A stretch of 64,000 nucleotides of DNA, taken from Spirochaetota bacterium. GTDB lineage: Bacteria; Spirochaetota; Brevinematia; DTOW01. The notes under the pieces were generated by a model. The model did no database searches and was not told where the DNA came from. It saw nothing but the letters and a program-made list of their open reading frames with translations. The translations under genes were made by a program, and so were the position numbers. The stretch covers positions 140,684 to 204,683 of the forward strand of contig JANXAC010000001.1 in the NCBI GenBank assembly GCA_025061835.1. The letters run 5' to 3'. Shown piece after piece: positions 17,886 through 26,237 of this stretch (position 1 is the first letter of the stretch; each line of letters opens with the position of its first letter).

Positions 17886-18395
17886 CTAGTATGTTATCAA
17901 CGAATACACAGGGACATCTATGCTTTCTCTTCCTTTGAGGAAAGTTAGTTCTACTAGGAATGCCGTTGCTACCACCTCGCCACCTAGTTGTCTTACGAGT
18001 TCAATCATTGCTTTTGTTGTTCCACCTGTTGCTAGAAGGTCATCTACTACTAAAACTTTCTCACCTTTTGTTATAGCATCCTCATGCATTTCTAGGGTTG
18101 CACTACCATACTCAAGTGAGTAACTATAAGATATGGTTTTGTAAGGTAGTTTGCTAGGTTTTCTTACAGGAACAAACCCACATCCTTTGAGGTATGCTAT
18201 CAATGACCCAAAGATAAACCCTCTAGCCTCCGGTGCTACAACCTTATCAAATTGAATATCCTTGACCAAATTATACAGATCATTGATTGCACTTTTGAAG
18301 ACTTTGCCTTCCTTAAAAAGTGTCGTAAGATCTCTAAAAATTATACCTTGTATAGGGAAATCAGGAACATCTCTTATGAATTTCTTGTAATCCAT
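17886..18395 (-). CDS. apt: Adenine phosphoribosyltransferase
   Basis: 169 residues, normal length. It salvages adenine to AMP with PRPP. Motifs: FPIQGIIFRDLT near the N-terminus, PEARGFIFGSLIAY, RKPSKLPYKTISYSYSLEYG, and the PRPP loop VLVVDDLLATGGTTKA. A clear AGAGGTG ribosome-binding site lies before the ATG, and a TTGAAA-16-TATAAT promoter lies 20-50 bp upstream. The PP2C phosphatase gene follows after 3 bp. Confidence 0.95.
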   Translation of the reverse strand: MDYKKFIRDVPDFPIQGIIFRDLTTLFKEGKVFKSAINDLYNLVKDIQFDKVVAPEARGFIFGSLIAYLKGCGFVPVRKPSKLPYKTISYSYSLEYGSATLEMHEDAITKGEKVLVVDDLLATGGTTKAMIELVRQLGGEVVATAFLVELTFLKGRESIDVPVYSLITY

Positions 18396-18415
18396 TGCTA
18401 CACCTCTTGAAAAAT

Positions 18416-18443
18416 ATTATAAGTGATAATAAAACTTTTTCAA
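18416..18443 (-). promoter_or_regulatory. Sigma-70-type promoter of apt
   Basis: On the minus strand, TTGAAA (18438-18443), a 16-nt spacer and TATAAT (18416-18421). A normal leader with a ribosome-binding site separates it from the apt ATG, unlike the leaderless units elsewhere in the window. Confidence 0.55.
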
Positions 18444-18566
18444 TTTAACTGACAGAGTTAGCAAAACCTGAAAATCAATATAAGACTTTGAACTTTTCTT
18501 GATAACCCCAAGTAATTTTACTTTTGCTATCCTTTTACATTTAAATATATGTCTCTTGGAGGTATT

Positions 18567-19238
18567 ATGAAGATAGTTTTTGCATCGGACTTTGATGGAA
18601 CAATATCGCTAAGAGATTTCTACTGGATTATAATTGACAAATACTTGGGTAAAAACTACATTGAACTTTACACACAATGGCAGAACAGGAAAATAAAAGA
18701 TGTTGATTTCTTAAACATGGTCTTCAACAACATAAACAAGGATTACGAAACGGTTATGGAAGACATCCTTTCCATACCTATTGATGTAAGTGCCGTTGAA
18801 TTTATAAACTGGTTTACAGATAATGTTGGAGACTTTTACATTATCAGTGCAGGCTGTAAATATTATATAGACATACTTATGGGGAAATATAACCTATCTG
18901 GTAAAGTCAATGTAATAGCAAACCCCGGATACTACAAAGACGGTAGTATATACATGGTTCCCGATACTACCAAAGAGTATTATTCTGAAATTTTTGGTGT
19001 TGATAAGGGCAAAGCAGTTGAAATGATAAAGAGAAACTCTGACTTCCTATTCTTCGCTGGAGACTCTAGACCTGACTACTACGCTTCTAAAGTAGCAGAC
19101 TATGTTTTCGCTAAACACCAACTGGCTGATATTCTGAAAAACGAAGGAATAGATTTCTATGAATTTAGAGATTTTAAAGATATATTTGTTGAGACAAAAA
19201 GAGTTTTAGAACTACTAAAGGAGGGTAAGAAGATATGA
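18567..19238 (+). CDS. HAD-superfamily phosphatase (MtnX/SerB-like)
   Basis: 223 residues. HAD motif I is ASDFDGTIS (nucleophile D and acid D), motif II is the serine of YIISAGCKYY, and motif IV is FFAGDSRPDYYA, so the active site is complete. An alpha-helical cap lies between motifs I and II. The substrate is unknown; the closest style is HAD-IB phosphatases such as MtnX. The start at 18567 is chosen because GGAGGT (18558-18563) lies just before it, while the in-frame ATG at 18549 lies upstream of that site. The 3' end overlaps the glycerol-1-phosphate dehydrogenase gene by 4 bp, suggesting joint function. Confidence 0.82.
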   Translation: MKIVFASDFDGTISLRDFYWIIIDKYLGKNYIELYTQWQNRKIKDVDFLNMVFNNINKDYETVMEDILSIPIDVSAVEFINWFTDNVGDFYIISAGCKYYIDILMGKYNLSGKVNVIANPGYYKDGSIYMVPDTTKEYYSEIFGVDKGKAVEMIKRNSDFLFFAGDSRPDYYASKVADYVFAKHQLADILKNEGIDFYEFRDFKDIFVETKRVLELLKEGKKI

Positions 19239-20305
19239 ATAAGTTTCTAACACCTAGAGAAATATCCATACCTTATGTTCTGAAGATATATAAAGGTTTG
19301 AAAGATGAGGTTGGAGAAGTATTAAAAAATATCGGTGTAAGTTCAGTTGTGATATTCTATGGTGAAGGTATTCAGAAAATGTTTGGTTCATACATAGAGA
19401 AATCAATAAAAGACAACGGTATATCAATGATTGAGATACTCGAAGGTAGGTCAAACAAGATTGAGGACATATACGACATTGCTTTTAAAATCAAGCAGAG
19501 TGATGTTATACTAGGTATAGGAGGTGGAAAGGTTATAGATATAGCAAAGTATGTGGGATACATAAGAAAGATACCTGTTATAACATTTCCTACTGCTCCT
19601 TCAAATGACAGTATATGTAGCCCATTGTGCTCTCTTATGGTAGATGGTAGGAGGACAACAGTCCCAGCAAAAATACCTTTTGGTGTCATTGCAGACACGA
19701 ATATACTTTCAAGCGCACCAGAAAGTTTTATATACTCAGGTATAGGTGATATTATCTCAAAAATCAGTGCTCTATACGACCTTGACTTTGAAGAGAAACA
19801 CAAGAAGATAAACCATGATGATTTCGCAAGGATGGTTGCCGAGAAGTCCATTGATAGCCTACTTTACTACAACACCGATAACATAAGAGATGAAGAGTTT
19901 CTAGGAAAGTTAATAGACTCTCTCATAATGAGTGGTATAGCAATGGAGATAGAAGGTGACAGTGCTCCCGCGAGTGGGTCAGAACATCTCATATCACACG
20001 CTCTTGACAAGATTTTACCAAACCCGCATCTTCACGGAATACAAGTAGGAGTAGCAACCTACATTATGGTAAATGTTCAGGAAAACCCACGAAGAAATAT
20101 CGCTATTGACATTCTGTCAAACACAGGTTTTTGGGAATTCGCCAAGAAGGAAAACTTCAACCTTAACGCATGGCTTCTAGCAGTAGATAATGCCCCATCT
20201 ATAAAACCTTACAGATTTACAACTATTCACGATGAGAAATACAGAAAGAAAGCAAAAGAATTTATACAATCCGATACTATGCTAAAGGAAGTCTTTTCAA
20301 TCTAG
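19235..20305 (+). CDS. sn-Glycerol-1-phosphate dehydrogenase family protein (EgsA/AraM-like)
   Basis: 356 residues in the iron/zinc alcohol dehydrogenase and dehydroquinate-synthase fold. The NAD(P) loop is LGIGGGKVIDIAKYVG, followed by PTAPSNDSICSP. Metal ligands are the aspartate and histidine of EGDSAPASGSEHLISHALD and the histidine of HLHGIQVGV. These are the hallmarks of G1P dehydrogenase, which makes the archaeal-type glycerol backbone and, in Bacillus, AraM. A fit to related inosamine dehydrogenases cannot be excluded. The ATGA overlap couples it to the HAD phosphatase. No geranylgeranylglyceryl phosphate synthase (PcrB) gene is in the window. Confidence 0.78.
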   Translation: MNKFLTPREISIPYVLKIYKGLKDEVGEVLKNIGVSSVVIFYGEGIQKMFGSYIEKSIKDNGISMIEILEGRSNKIEDIYDIAFKIKQSDVILGIGGGKVIDIAKYVGYIRKIPVITFPTAPSNDSICSPLCSLMVDGRRTTVPAKIPFGVIADTNILSSAPESFIYSGIGDIISKISALYDLDFEEKHKKINHDDFARMVAEKSIDSLLYYNTDNIRDEEFLGKLIDSLIMSGIAMEIEGDSAPASGSEHLISHALDKILPNPHLHGIQVGVATYIMVNVQENPRRNIAIDILSNTGFWEFAKKENFNLNAWLLAVDNAPSIKPYRFTTIHDEKYRKKAKEFIQSDTMLKEVFSI

Positions 20306-20306
20306 A

Positions 20307-21884
20307 CTATATTTTGGACATCTTGTTGATATATACAATGGTAGAATCTATATCATCTAGGATGTTTTTCAATGAATTATTTATTATGGAACTTGATATG
20401 GATAGTTCATCGTAATATTTCTTCAGTTTCTTATAGATCAGGTTTATGTCGTCTAACCTTCTACTAACTTCCATATAGAATTCAGGCACGATTAACATCA
20501 TCTTGCTTACTTCATCAATCTTTCTGGTTATACTTCCCGCAAGACTAGAAAAAGTTTCAAACTTTCCAAGTATCACTGAGGCACTCTTTGCTATATTTTT
20601 TAAGCTCGTTTCTATTTCTATAAACGACATAACAAGTGTCTTTATCATATAATCACTGAACTCTGCCTTTGCGTCTAAATCCTGGATAAGAGCTTTTGTT
20701 GTCTCAACATTTGATGAGATTATATCCGAAAACTTTTTAGCCTGCTGTGAGAGTTTAGAGAATGATAACCCTTTACCTCCCAACTTTGACGCTTCAATGC
20801 TTATGTTTATTGAAAGTATTGACGATTGGTCTGATATTTCACTGAATACCTTTAGTCTATCAGTTAAACTTTTAGCACTATTCCTTAGTTCTTTTATTGA
20901 TTTTGATACTCCCATTACCGACTTCTCACTATCCAATGCAATCTTGACCAAAGACATAACACCTGTATTTATATCTAAAACTGTCTGTTTCATACCTGCG
21001 AGTTCCTGAAAATCTCTTGCTAAACTATCAGATAAATTCGGTATATCTTTTGATACATCGTCGGCTTTTGACTTAAACTCTTTTGTAATCTTCTGGATGA
21101 AGTCAATAATAGGCCCCATATCACTAATAACCGAGTAGAGATCCTTGATAAGATTTTGAATATTGTTTTTATCAATCTTATCCTTGTGTAGTTCCATATT
21201 TGAATTACAACTCTCAAACTTCTGTATCATATTCTGGAATCTATTACTAAAAGTATTTATAAGATGTTCTTTCTCAACTAATACTTTAGTAATGTCATTG
21301 TTTATCTTGTCAATATCCCTTGCGTATGAAGTTAGTATAACTATTCCAGATGATAGAGAAGAAACAGCAAGTAGTATAGGCACAAAAGAACTGGAATTGT
21401 GTTGTATATCAAACACAATAAAAGCACTTATAACCGCTACGCCTATTAAAGAAAACATTGAAGTAGCACCTATAATTCTCTTAAAGTCTTTATCATAATC
21501 CTTATAGAAGACGTAGAATAATGTATATGCTAAAACATAAACAACTCCGAAAAAGAAGAATAATTTCACATTAGACAAAGAGTCAATAATTGAAACCACG
21601 ATAAAAACTACACCTACAATAATATCAAACTTAGCGATATTTCGCTTCTGGAAGAAGTTTGATAGGAAAGACACTATACTGAACCAAATTATTAGAAGAT
21701 ATTTGGAAAAGCCAAGAGGTATAATAGAAGCTGGTATGACAAAGAGTGATAGAATATAAGAGTATCTCACAAATATCAGGATATTATTTGACACACCTTT
21801 CATCTCTCTGATTGTTTTGAGTATGTAGAACCCAAGAATAGCATATCCTACATAAACCAGAAGCGCCTGTATTAGAATATCCAT
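20307..21884 (-). CDS. Methyl-accepting chemotaxis-like receptor with polytopic membrane sensor
   Basis: 525 residues. About six membrane helices fill residues 1-200 without a large periplasmic domain. A long coiled coil follows to the end. The hairpin tip of the MCP signalling domain is recognisable but divergent: SSILSINISIEASKLGGKGLSFSKLSQQAKKFSD against the canonical [21 protein letters not shown]. It probably senses a membrane or cytoplasmic signal and controls CheA or another kinase (inference). It converges on the G1P dehydrogenase gene with one base between. The start lacks a Shine-Dalgarno sequence, and a promoter lies 7 nt before the ATG. Confidence 0.7.
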   Translation of the reverse strand: MDILIQALLVYVGYAILGFYILKTIREMKGVSNNILIFVRYSYILSLFVIPASIIPLGFSKYLLIIWFSIVSFLSNFFQKRNIAKFDIIVGVVFIVVSIIDSLSNVKLFFFFGVVYVLAYTLFYVFYKDYDKDFKRIIGATSMFSLIGVAVISAFIVFDIQHNSSSFVPILLAVSSLSSGIVILTSYARDIDKINNDITKVLVEKEHLINTFSNRFQNMIQKFESCNSNMELHKDKIDKNNIQNLIKDLYSVISDMGPIIDFIQKITKEFKSKADDVSKDIPNLSDSLARDFQELAGMKQTVLDINTGVMSLVKIALDSEKSVMGVSKSIKELRNSAKSLTDRLKVFSEISDQSSILSINISIEASKLGGKGLSFSKLSQQAKKFSDIISSNVETTKALIQDLDAKAEFSDYMIKTLVMSFIEIETSLKNIAKSASVILGKFETFSSLAGSITRKIDEVSKMMLIVPEFYMEVSRRLDDINLIYKKLKKYYDELSISSSIINNSLKNILDDIDSTIVYINKMSKI

Positions 21885-21891
21885 ATTAAGT

Positions 21892-21921
21892 ATCTTATAA
21901 ATATTGCAAGTCCAACCTCAA
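21892..21921 (-). promoter_or_regulatory. Promoter of the MCP-like gene, apparently leaderless
   Basis: On the minus strand, TTGAGG (21916-21921), an 18-nt spacer and TAAGAT (21892-21897). The -10 box ends 7 nt before the ATG. Confidence 0.4.
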
Positions 21922-22257
21922 ATTTAATGATTAAACATCAATAAAGTCTAAAATTTGAAGGTTATGGATAGATAACAATGCAATAAAAAGATTATCATAT
22001 AAGACAATAACCATACAAACACTATCGCTGCCTACATTTTCAACACAATATTACTTCATTGACTAATTTATAGGCACAACATCAACATATTCAAAAAACT
22101 TAAATATCACCTACTATGACAAATTCATAATTACACTTGATCAACAAGCCTTCAATAATTTTGTTTACCAATAAAATCAATCCCTATTGTAATCTCTTAC
22201 AGAGATAATATAAGCATTTTAGAAAAGTTATAAATTTCAAGAATCTAAAGATAGGAC

Positions 22258-22274
22258 TTGGCACAAAAATTGCT
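22258..22274 (+). promoter_or_regulatory. Sigma-54 (RpoN) promoter upstream of the GAF gene
   Basis: TTGGCAC, five A residues, then TTGCT. The -24 GG (22260-22261) and -12 GC (22272-22273) have exactly the consensus spacing. The predicted start of transcription near 22285 leaves a short leader containing GGAGGT (22290-22295) before the ATG at 22300. An NtrC-family activator is encoded at 41824-43149. Confidence 0.8.
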
Positions 22275-22299
22275 TATACATAGCAATTCGGAGGTTTGT

Positions 22300-22755
22300 A
22301 TGAGATCTAAAAGCGTTCTAAAAGAGCAGATGGAAGTATATAATGACCTTCACAATCTTGCTGATGAGATTGGTGTAGATGTTGTCAGCGTATATTACTT
22401 CTCAAAAGTAGACAAATCGCTAGTTCTGTTTGCAAGTTATGGACTAGATATGGATTCCTGGGGCTCCAGGATAAACATAGACAAAGGTTTGGTCGGCAAA
22501 TGTGCCAGAGAGATGAAACCATTGTCAGTAAAGAACCCTATGAACCATCCTGATTTCTACTATCTGCCCGGATCAGGTGAAGAAAAATACAAAACATTCA
22601 TATCATTCCCTATCACAGAAAAAGGAGAACTACTAGGAGTTCTAGTAATACAGACGATTGAGATGAGAAGTTTCAGATTTGAAGAAATAAGTAAAATGTA
22701 TGACATAGCATATAAACATATACCCTATATCTACAGTAAAGCTCATGATCTTTAA
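22300..22755 (+). CDS. Single GAF-domain protein under sigma-54 control
   Basis: 151 residues, essentially one GAF domain: VDVVSVYYFSKVDKSLVLFASYGLD, then NIDKGLVGKCAREMKPLSVKN, and FPITEKGELLGVLVIQT. It most resembles the N-terminal GAF of nitrogen-PTS enzyme I (PtsP), but no PTS domain follows. The start is set at 22300 by GGAGGT 5 nt upstream. A possible TTG start at 22258 lies inside the sigma-54 promoter and is rejected. It likely acts as a small ligand-binding signalling subunit; ligand unknown. Confidence 0.8.
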   Translation: MRSKSVLKEQMEVYNDLHNLADEIGVDVVSVYYFSKVDKSLVLFASYGLDMDSWGSRINIDKGLVGKCAREMKPLSVKNPMNHPDFYYLPGSGEEKYKTFISFPITEKGELLGVLVIQTIEMRSFRFEEISKMYDIAYKHIPYIYSKAHDL

Positions 22756-22756
22756 T

Positions 22757-22814
22757 CTAGCGTATAATTACTAGCTTGAGGTTAGTGTTAAATTCATTGC
22801 CGGCAATCCCAAAC
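22757..22814 (-). pseudogene. 3' remnant of a subtilase-type C-terminal domain gene
   Basis: The outer 58-bp copy reads, on the minus strand, FGIAGNEFNTNLKLVIIR and a TAG stop, against IAGNRFNTNLKLVIIR in the intact protease. It has no start or upstream part. Its preserved frame and silent differences suggest the tail of a former neighbouring paralogue, most of which was lost by recombination. Confidence 0.5.
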
Positions 22815-22872
22815 CTAGCGTATAATTACTAGCTTGAGATTAGTATTAAATCTATTGCCGGCAATCCTAACA
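22757..22872. repeat. Tandem 58-bp repeat: copy of the protease gene 3' end
   Basis: Two copies of a 58-bp unit, 22757-22814 and 22815-22872, differ at only a few positions. The right copy is the last 58 bp of the subtilase coding sequence including its stop. The left copy lies just beyond that stop and still encodes the same tail (IAGNEFNTNLKLVIIR and stop) in its own frame. Several differences are silent (for example AAT/AAC), which suggests a remnant of a paralogous gene. Confidence 0.9.
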
Positions 22873-24959
22873 AGATAGACACCAGTTCTAAAAGAATTAT
22901 CAACCACTAGATTTATCTGATTAAGCCCACTTTGAATATAAAAATTACCCATGCTCTTCATAAGGTTACCTTCCATGTCGTATATATCTATACTCACATT
23001 ATCACTTCCATCCTTTAATCTGAAATTGAGTAATGTTGAGTTTTGAAAATTATCTAACCTTACCACATTACCCGAAAACCATACCAGATCTTCAGGAGTC
23101 TTAAGAGTTTCTACAATCGTTTTAACATTCACCTTACCCCATCCCCAGCTCTCATCCCAGTTCTTACCATTTAGGTCGTATATGCTTACTTCTGAATATG
23201 TCTTCAAATAATTAATAATGTCAGAAGAAGTAAATTTCGGATTGACGCTAAGAAGTAAGGCTACTACTCCAGCAACAACTGGTGCTGACATACTAGTTCC
23301 CATCATACCTATATAGTTTCTATAAGTTTTGTCAACGTATCCGTCTCTTTCTGACTGTGAAGATAGAGGTGCGAATATTACAGCTCCTGGCGCAGAAATA
23401 TCTGGTTTTTTTCTACCATCTCTTGTTGGACCTCTAGAAGAGAAGTAAGATATGTTGTCATTAGTTAATCTCGGTAAGTAAATATTGCCAGAAGTAGAAG
23501 AGAAGGAGTTTCTTGAGTTGTAAGACGATACAAAGATAACTTCGTCTATCAAAAACATGGAGTTTATGGTGAAATAGTTATCACCATTACTAAACTGAGA
23601 TATAATGCCATCTGAATATTGAAGCCATCCGTGTAATATACTCGTTCCAGAGATAGTTTTAAACTGTATTTGCCAATTCCCAGTAGATATGGATTTTGAC
23701 TGTGTGTCTAGGAATGTAATTTGTATATTTAAATCATTATTATAGCGGTTTGAAACCATACTTACAATTATCTCGCCATCTGGTAGTGAAACATTTTTAG
23801 TATAGTTATTACTAAATGTTATCCATCCCGAAGTGTTACCGTTAGGACTTACTATTCTAACCTCTGGTACAACGCCCCCATCTACCCAAAAATCAGCAAC
23901 TAATTCATCGGCCTCCCGTGTTGAGTTTGAGGAAATCTCTAGGACTGATGATATTGGTATTAGTGTTATAGTGTTTGAAAAATGCTGCTTGAAGTAGCCA
24001 CTATTCCCAGCAGAAACAACTATCACTTTACCTTCCCTTCCGTAGGAGTTAATAATGTCTTTCAGAACTAACGACTCTATATCGCTACCATCGTGAGACC
24101 CTATATCTAACCCGAGACTTAGATTGACAACGCATGATTTTCCAAGTTCTCTAGATTTCAAGAATATGTATTCTATACCTTCTAGTATTCCTATTATTGA
24201 GAAATCTGTCTTTACGACAATTAAATCACTCCCCTGCGATATTCCCGAATACTTACCACTACTCATCCTACCATTCCCAGTTGCAATTCCTGATACATGA
24301 GTTCCATGTCCTTCTTCATCCTTAACAAGCCCAAGGTCCCTATCTAGTTCAGATTTTGTATACTCTCTACCATACCCCAATCTTGAATTAGTTACATCTA
24401 CTGTCTGATCCCAAACATACAAAATTCTACTACTACCAGATGATGTTCTGAAGTCTGCATGAGAACTATCTATACCAGAATCAATAACGCCTATTATCAC
24501 ATCTTTCCCCTGAACTTTGTCTTGTCCATAGTAGTTGTATATATAGTTAAGGTTAAGTTTGTCTCTAACCATGTCCAAATGTAGTTTCACCTTCCTAGGT
24601 AAAGTTGCATAGACTAGGTTGGTATCCCCTAATATGTATCCTAATTCCTCAATAGGAACTCTTAAAACCGCAAACCTACCACTTCCAGAGAAAGTCCTCA
24701 AGAGATACTTGCTTATCTGTGGAGATATACTATCTATCTCAACCAATAGATCAACACTTTTACTTGATACTCTTCCTACCCTCGTTTGAGACAAAACATT
24801 TACTCTCTTATCTTCTTTGTTAACACGATGGATTTCTAGAAAAGTCAGAAGGTCTGCTGATATGTTAGTTGAATATACACTCCTAGGTAATGTATATATA
24901 AACACAGAACTTAAGATAAAATACAGTAATACAAGATATTTATAACTCAAAACCTTCAT
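22815..24959 (-). CDS. Exported subtilisin-like (S8) serine protease with C-terminal sorting-like domain
   Basis: 714 residues from the ATG at 24959. An N-terminal signal segment (YLVLLYFILSSVFIYTL) and a prodomain precede the S8 catalytic domain. The triad is complete: D in GVIDSGIDSSHADF (about 158), H in GHGTHVSGIA (about 216) and S in GTSMSAPVVAG (about 556), with the oxyanion region VVSAGNSG. An insertion between H and S contains beta-rich sequence. The last 80 residues (SIDIYDMEGNLMKS to GVYLVRIAG) resemble a type A T9SS/FlgD-like Ig sorting domain. The start at 24959 is preferred over 25001 because the latter lies inside the promoter. Confidence 0.88.
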   Translation of the reverse strand: MKVLSYKYLVLLYFILSSVFIYTLPRSVYSTNISADLLTFLEIHRVNKEDKRVNVLSQTRVGRVSSKSVDLLVEIDSISPQISKYLLRTFSGSGRFAVLRVPIEELGYILGDTNLVYATLPRKVKLHLDMVRDKLNLNYIYNYYGQDKVQGKDVIIGVIDSGIDSSHADFRTSSGSSRILYVWDQTVDVTNSRLGYGREYTKSELDRDLGLVKDEEGHGTHVSGIATGNGRMSSGKYSGISQGSDLIVVKTDFSIIGILEGIEYIFLKSRELGKSCVVNLSLGLDIGSHDGSDIESLVLKDIINSYGREGKVIVVSAGNSGYFKQHFSNTITLIPISSVLEISSNSTREADELVADFWVDGGVVPEVRIVSPNGNTSGWITFSNNYTKNVSLPDGEIIVSMVSNRYNNDLNIQITFLDTQSKSISTGNWQIQFKTISGTSILHGWLQYSDGIISQFSNGDNYFTINSMFLIDEVIFVSSYNSRNSFSSTSGNIYLPRLTNDNISYFSSRGPTRDGRKKPDISAPGAVIFAPLSSQSERDGYVDKTYRNYIGMMGTSMSAPVVAGVVALLLSVNPKFTSSDIINYLKTYSEVSIYDLNGKNWDESWGWGKVNVKTIVETLKTPEDLVWFSGNVVRLDNFQNSTLLNFRLKDGSDNVSIDIYDMEGNLMKSMGNFYIQSGLNQINLVVDNSFRTGVYLVRIAGNRFNTNLKLVIIR

Positions 24960-24972
24960 ACACACTATGAAG

Positions 24973-25001
24973 ATTATAGATAATTCTCTTAGTGTTATCA
25001 A
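24973..25001 (-). promoter_or_regulatory. Sigma-70-type promoter of the subtilase gene
   Basis: TTGATA (24996-25001), a 17-nt spacer and TATAAT (24973-24978) on the minus strand, a near-consensus match. The -10 box ends 13 nt before the chosen ATG, leaving a leader of only about 6 nt and no Shine-Dalgarno sequence. Confidence 0.6.
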
Positions 25002-25019
25002 ACTTCAAAAAGGGCAATT

Positions 25020-25054
25020 TTGAAATACAATACTTACTTGTTTAGAATATTCTA
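25020..25054 (+). promoter_or_regulatory. Sigma-70-type promoter with overlapping palindrome, gene at 25079
   Basis: TTGAAA (25020-25025), a 17-nt spacer and TAGAAT (25043-25048). The -10 box is the left half of a perfect 12-bp palindrome TAGAATATTCTA (25043-25054), a plausible operator. It is divergent from the subtilase promoter. Confidence 0.5.
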
Positions 25055-25078
25055 AAGATATTCTTTTTTCAGGAATTT

Positions 25079-25567
25079 ATGAAGAAAACTGTCATTGTGT
25101 TGATAATAGTCTCAGTCATAATTCTGACTATAATTACTCTGTCGTATGTGTTCTACTTAATTGAAGTTAGGACTCTTCAAGATACTGCCGAGAAATTCAT
25201 CAGAGCAGTTCAGTCAAAAGATAAAAATGTTCTTGAAAAAATATCTGGCGGAAGAATATTTGTAAATCTATTCTCAGGTGATGATAGTTCCAGAGAATAC
25301 TACTTGGAAGAGATCGTTAATAAATTTCCGAATGATGCTGAGATAAGGTTTCTTAAGTCGTATAGAGCAACAGAATTCTCACAAAATGAAAGGAGAAGGT
25401 ATGGTTCTATGTCTTGGAAGATAAATATACTAGTTATAAGCCACTCGCGTCAATACATAGGTGGCTATATATTCTACATATCAAAGTTAGAAGATACTGA
25501 TAAAGAAAACGGTTCTTATGCTTACAAAGTTATAGATATATCAAACGTAGGAGAAATAAGTTTTTGA
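25079..25567 (+). CDS. Unknown protein with a single N-terminal membrane anchor
   Basis: 162 residues, not recognised. Residues 5-29 form one strongly hydrophobic helix (TVIVLIIVSVIILTIITLSYVFYLI) with lysines before it, so the rest is probably periplasmic. The remaining 130 residues look like an NTF2/SnoaL-style alpha-beta domain (DTAEKFIRAVQSKDKNVLEKI start), but this is a loose impression. The stop lies 2 bp before the ATG of the methyltransferase gene, and the pair shares one promoter. Confidence 0.55.
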   Translation: MKKTVIVLIIVSVIILTIITLSYVFYLIEVRTLQDTAEKFIRAVQSKDKNVLEKISGGRIFVNLFSGDDSSREYYLEEIVNKFPNDAEIRFLKSYRATEFSQNERRRYGSMSWKINILVISHSRQYIGGYIFYISKLEDTDKENGSYAYKVIDISNVGEISF

Positions 25568-25569
25568 GT

Positions 25570-26130
25570 ATGGTTTGGTTGTCTTTGACGATAATATTAC
25601 TTGCTATAACTTTCTTAAGTTTTTACTACGGACTATGGATAATTGGAATCATATCTGTTTTATTAAATATCTCTCTGCTTTGGACTTGGAAGTTTGGTGC
25701 TGCTTGGGATCCTACTCCTATCAGTGTTGTAAGAAAAATTCTAGAATACCTTGAACCCAAAGAAACCGATGTTGTCTATGACCTTGGCTGTGGCGACGGT
25801 AGGTTCATAATAGAGGCTGTTACAAAATACAAATGTAGAGCAGTTGGAATTGAGATTGACCCCATAAGGTATATCATAAGCAAAATCAGGATCAAGATGC
25901 TAAATATTGAGGACAGAGCAAAAGTAGTACTAGCAAACTTCTATAATTACCCCATCAAGGATGCTACAATTGTATTCTGCTTTCTTACGGACGAGGCTAA
26001 TAGAAAGCTTAGTATTAAGTTTTCAAAGGAACTATCCAATGGAACCATAATTGTTTCTTATATATGGAGATTCTATGGATTTACACTGGTAAATGTGCTT
26101 GATGATGATATATTCATCTATATGATTTAG
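25570..26130 (+). CDS. Membrane-anchored SAM-dependent methyltransferase (ATPSC-KMT/FAM173-like)
   Basis: 186 residues from the ATG at 25570; a TTG at 25564 is possible. Two N-terminal hydrophobic helices are followed by a compact class I methyltransferase: WDPTPISVVRKILEYL, the SAM loop VVYDLGCGDGRFIIEAV, acidic GIEIDPIRY, and the later VFCFLTDEANRKL. The layout matches the small membrane-bound lysine methyltransferases related to ATP-synthase c-subunit KMT. The substrate here is unknown. It is translationally linked to the preceding unknown protein, with flaA 158 bp downstream. Confidence 0.75.
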   Translation: MVWLSLTIILLAITFLSFYYGLWIIGIISVLLNISLLWTWKFGAAWDPTPISVVRKILEYLEPKETDVVYDLGCGDGRFIIEAVTKYKCRAVGIEIDPIRYIISKIRIKMLNIEDRAKVVLANFYNYPIKDATIVFCFLTDEANRKLSIKFSKELSNGTIIVSYIWRFYGFTLVNVLDDDIFIYMI

Positions 26131-26237
26131 AATCGTAAGATCCTAATCTAAACACTTAACTTTGTCAAAATTATAGTAAATCTATACCATGGACTAAAAC
26201 TTGTATGATATTATTTCTCAAGCAAAACAAGTTTTAC

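Larger units (their letters stand above)
21885..22299. other. Intergenic region of 415 bp between divergent genes
   Basis: It holds the MCP promoter at its left end and the sigma-54 promoter of the GAF gene at its right end. The roughly 330 bp between them are very AT-rich and contain no convincing ORF, hairpin or repeat. An enhancer site for an NtrC-family activator would be expected here, but I could not single one out. Confidence 0.5.

Noticed and set aside
22258-22299. TTG start extending the GAF protein upstream
   Set aside because: These bases form the sigma-54 promoter and precede the ribosome-binding site; the ATG at 22300 is better.
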